64,000 bases of DNA from Piscicola geometra (lineage: Eukaryota > Annelida > Clitellata > Hirudinida > Piscicolidae): NCBI GenBank assembly GCA_943735955.1, contig OX030961.1:2951920-3015919 (forward strand), read 5' to 3'. The position numbers were made by a program, and so were the translations under genes. Below the pieces are notes generated by a model that saw nothing but the letters and a program-made list of their open reading frames with translations, ran no database searches and was not told the DNA's origin. Position 1 is the first letter of the stretch. The number at the start of each line of letters is the position of its first letter. Positions 61,641 to 64,000 of the stretch are shown piece by piece.

Positions 61641-64000
61641 AAAAATCTTTAAAAAATTAGTTTTTAAGGAAAAATACGTGATTAATACGTGATCCTCAAG
61701 ACTAAAAGATTAAAATTTAATACTTTTATCTAGTGTTTGCTCTATTTTTTCGTTCAATCTCGAAATAGTATTTGAATAAATTTGTCTTCTATTTGATATT
61801 TCCAACATAAGCTAAAAAATATTTTATCTAACTAGTTAGTCTTTTTATTATTATTTATTAATAAAACTTGTTTCTAAAAAATTTTTACAATAATTAAAAT
61901 TAATAAAATTAGATAACAAGTTTTTTTCAATGAAAATCTCTTCTTGAAGACCTTTTTGTCCTGAAGACTTTTTATCCGTTTACCGATGAAGATAACAACG
62001 AAGTGGCGACTAAGTTGATTACGTCTACAAGGAAACAAACACGAACAACTGCAGTGGAAGACTGGCTTTGACTTGATTTATAATGATCTTTGAATGGATA
62101 AAGGAAAAAAAAAGTGCAGTAACTGCTTACAAAGCCAATCAAGAGATTCTATTATTTAATAAAACATTAATTTTAGACACTTTTCAGTCCATTAATTTAG
62201 TCCTTATTTAACTTTAAAAACGCCATTTGTCGGCAATGAAGGCTGATGCGTTTGTGGGATAATTACTTTAAAATTCTATCTCATTCAATTACTTTTAAAA
62301 ATCAAATTAAGCTTTTTTAACATTTTATATCAAGACGAAATTTTTCTAAAAAGCTTTTTAAACCTGCCAGGAGTGAAGGCATGTTGATGGGAGAAGTTGA
62401 TTAGATCGTAAAACCAAACTTTTAAAAAGATTTAATTATTAAATTTTGAAAGTATGCGGCGTTTGGAAAATAATAATTTAAATAATCACAAGTTTAAGGT
62501 CAAAAAAGTTACTTGTCTAACGAAGCCATGTGACATTGTAAAGAGTTCTAAACTAGAGGAAAAGTCGGAGAGGTTGAAAAGGCGTGAGATTCAGAAAAGT
62601 TGATGTTGTGACTATCCAGCTTGCAAATCAACCACGTTCTAGCGTGTTTTTATCGCTTTCTATACGCTCACAAACTCATGGTAAACATTTTGAATGAGTC
62701 TGTCGAAAGAAGGATTGGCGTGCAACATGTGAGAGATGTTTAGTGTCGTTAGACAGATAGAATTGCCAGCTAATTGAATATAGAGCGACAAACAGAGGTC
62801 CATAGACATCCATAAAAACACTTTTTGTGCCAGAGTTTCGCTTTGGAACGTCATAGCTTAATTATTAATAGAGTGTCTTTTACATGTTTTCTGTGTTTTC
62901 AAAAGTGCCAAAAAGTAACCCTAGTGAGTGAAAGACGAGATCGTCGTGCAAATTCTCTTGCGAGAGCTATGCAAACAGACGCGGAAAGAAATTATTTTCA
63001 ATGAAGCTTCCCCAGATTTTATTCCACAACGAATTACACTACTGTTTAGAGATAAAATATAAGCGAGAATGTAAGTTTATCTTAAATATTAATTTCTAGA
63101 TTAAGTTTCTAGATTAATTTCTTGATTAAGTTCGACAATCAGCAGATATTTTTTGTTTTTTTCTTGATAAATGCAACTAACCTACACTTGATCAAAGAAG
63201 GAAAATGTTAAAGCATTTAAGTGAACAATTTTAAAAGTTTATTTTGCATAACAGCAGAACTTTATATAGATTTCATAGAAACTAAGATAATAAACCAACT
63301 TTTTAGTGCACTTTGTCATTCGCTGGCTTTCATCGTCACCATGCATGACTAAGTTTAAGTCTCGCCATAACCTCCAAATGCGTAAATTCTTTTATTTCAC
63401 GTTCTCTCGACTGGCTATCTCTTCTCATTCCATTTACTTCTCTTCAAGCAAATATATTTATATAAACCTAGGTTTCAATTTCAAAAGTGCTGTTCAATAA
63501 TTTTTGTGTGCATAAAACAGCTTTCAAAAAACATATATTTTTGTATATTTAATTTAAAGTCGAGTAAATTTAATAATTAATCTAATTAACTCACATCCAA
63601 CTTCAAAGACATCACCAGCATCATCATCGCCACAGCATCACTATCATTACCAATAAAGCTTTTTATCTTAAACTTATTATCTCTTCTTTCATGATCAAAT
63701 GACCATTTTTATTGATTAAAAACGCTTTGAAATATTTGTTTTATACCTGCTTAGTTATAGTTTTCTTAATTCCATTCGCATGTCATCCGTAATCAGGGAA
63801 CAAGGCTTGGCGAATTATTGACGGAATGTGGCGGGAAAAAACAGACGTGATAATAAGAAGAAGCGAAAAAAGCTATTTTGAACCATGATAGGTCTTGTTT
63901 TGTCTCTTCGAAGAGACGAAGACTTCGCGAAGGATAGATTGTGTGAGACAGGTCAGAATTAAAACAAAATAGGAAATTTCCTAAAATGAAAAACTACTTA

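Larger units (their letters stand above)
58817..64000. other. Right flank without a recognisable gene
   Basis: Probable GPCR 3'UTR at the left, then AT-rich sequence with two minisatellites (60767-61145 and 61485-61640). Open frames are short and show no family resemblance. Confidence 0.55.

Overview
The window is nuclear DNA from an intron-rich invertebrate animal. It is AT-rich and full of micro- and minisatellites, and it carries dispersed short interspersed elements. Conserved metazoan families (DIP2, ankyrin, LMO, Pumilio, a class A peptide GPCR) are split by mostly short GT-AG introns. The gene content and style suggest a protostome, perhaps a lophotrochozoan such as an annelid; that placement is inference. 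Gene models were built by hand from splice signals, reading phase and family conservation. Seven cellular genes are visible, and six of them close into complete models with every intron phase compatible.

Layout. At 2216-2291 (-) lies the first coding exon of a DIP2-like gene running off the left edge. Head to head with it, with start codons about 345 bp apart, is a complete S28-family serine carboxypeptidase (2637-5296, +, 10 exons, 475 aa). Next is a complete canonical ankyrin (6412-18827, +, 39 exons, 1978 aa: 24 ANK repeats, ZU5-ZU5-UPA, death domain, acidic repeat tail). It converges on a two-LIM LMO/Beadex-type regulator (20280-21636, -, 4 exons, 208 aa). An unrecognised ankyrin-repeat protein with a very acidic C-terminus follows (23220-30141, +, 15 exons, 1073 aa). 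It converges on an unrecognised KEN-box-bearing protein (30591-32770, -, 6 exons, 546 aa). A Pumilio gene comes next (33582-42387, +, 19 exons, 1002 aa), with a DNA transposon with hAT-like ends in one intron and a 3'UTR rich in Pumilio-type motifs.

About 11.8 kb without recognisable genes (42.4-54.2 kb) separates Pumilio from a galanin/allatostatin-A-like receptor (54228-58816, +, 4 exons, 386 aa). The last 5 kb holds two minisatellites and no gene I can support.

The genes are not an operon or pathway; each serves a general animal function: peptide processing, membrane-cytoskeleton linkage, transcriptional co-regulation, mRNA repression, neuropeptide signalling. The most interesting signals are regulatory or structural: complementary GT/CA repeats at the two ends of a Pumilio intron, repeat-derived sequence at splice sites, a duplicated N-terminal Pumilio exon, possible Pumilio autoregulation, and two unclassified proteins.
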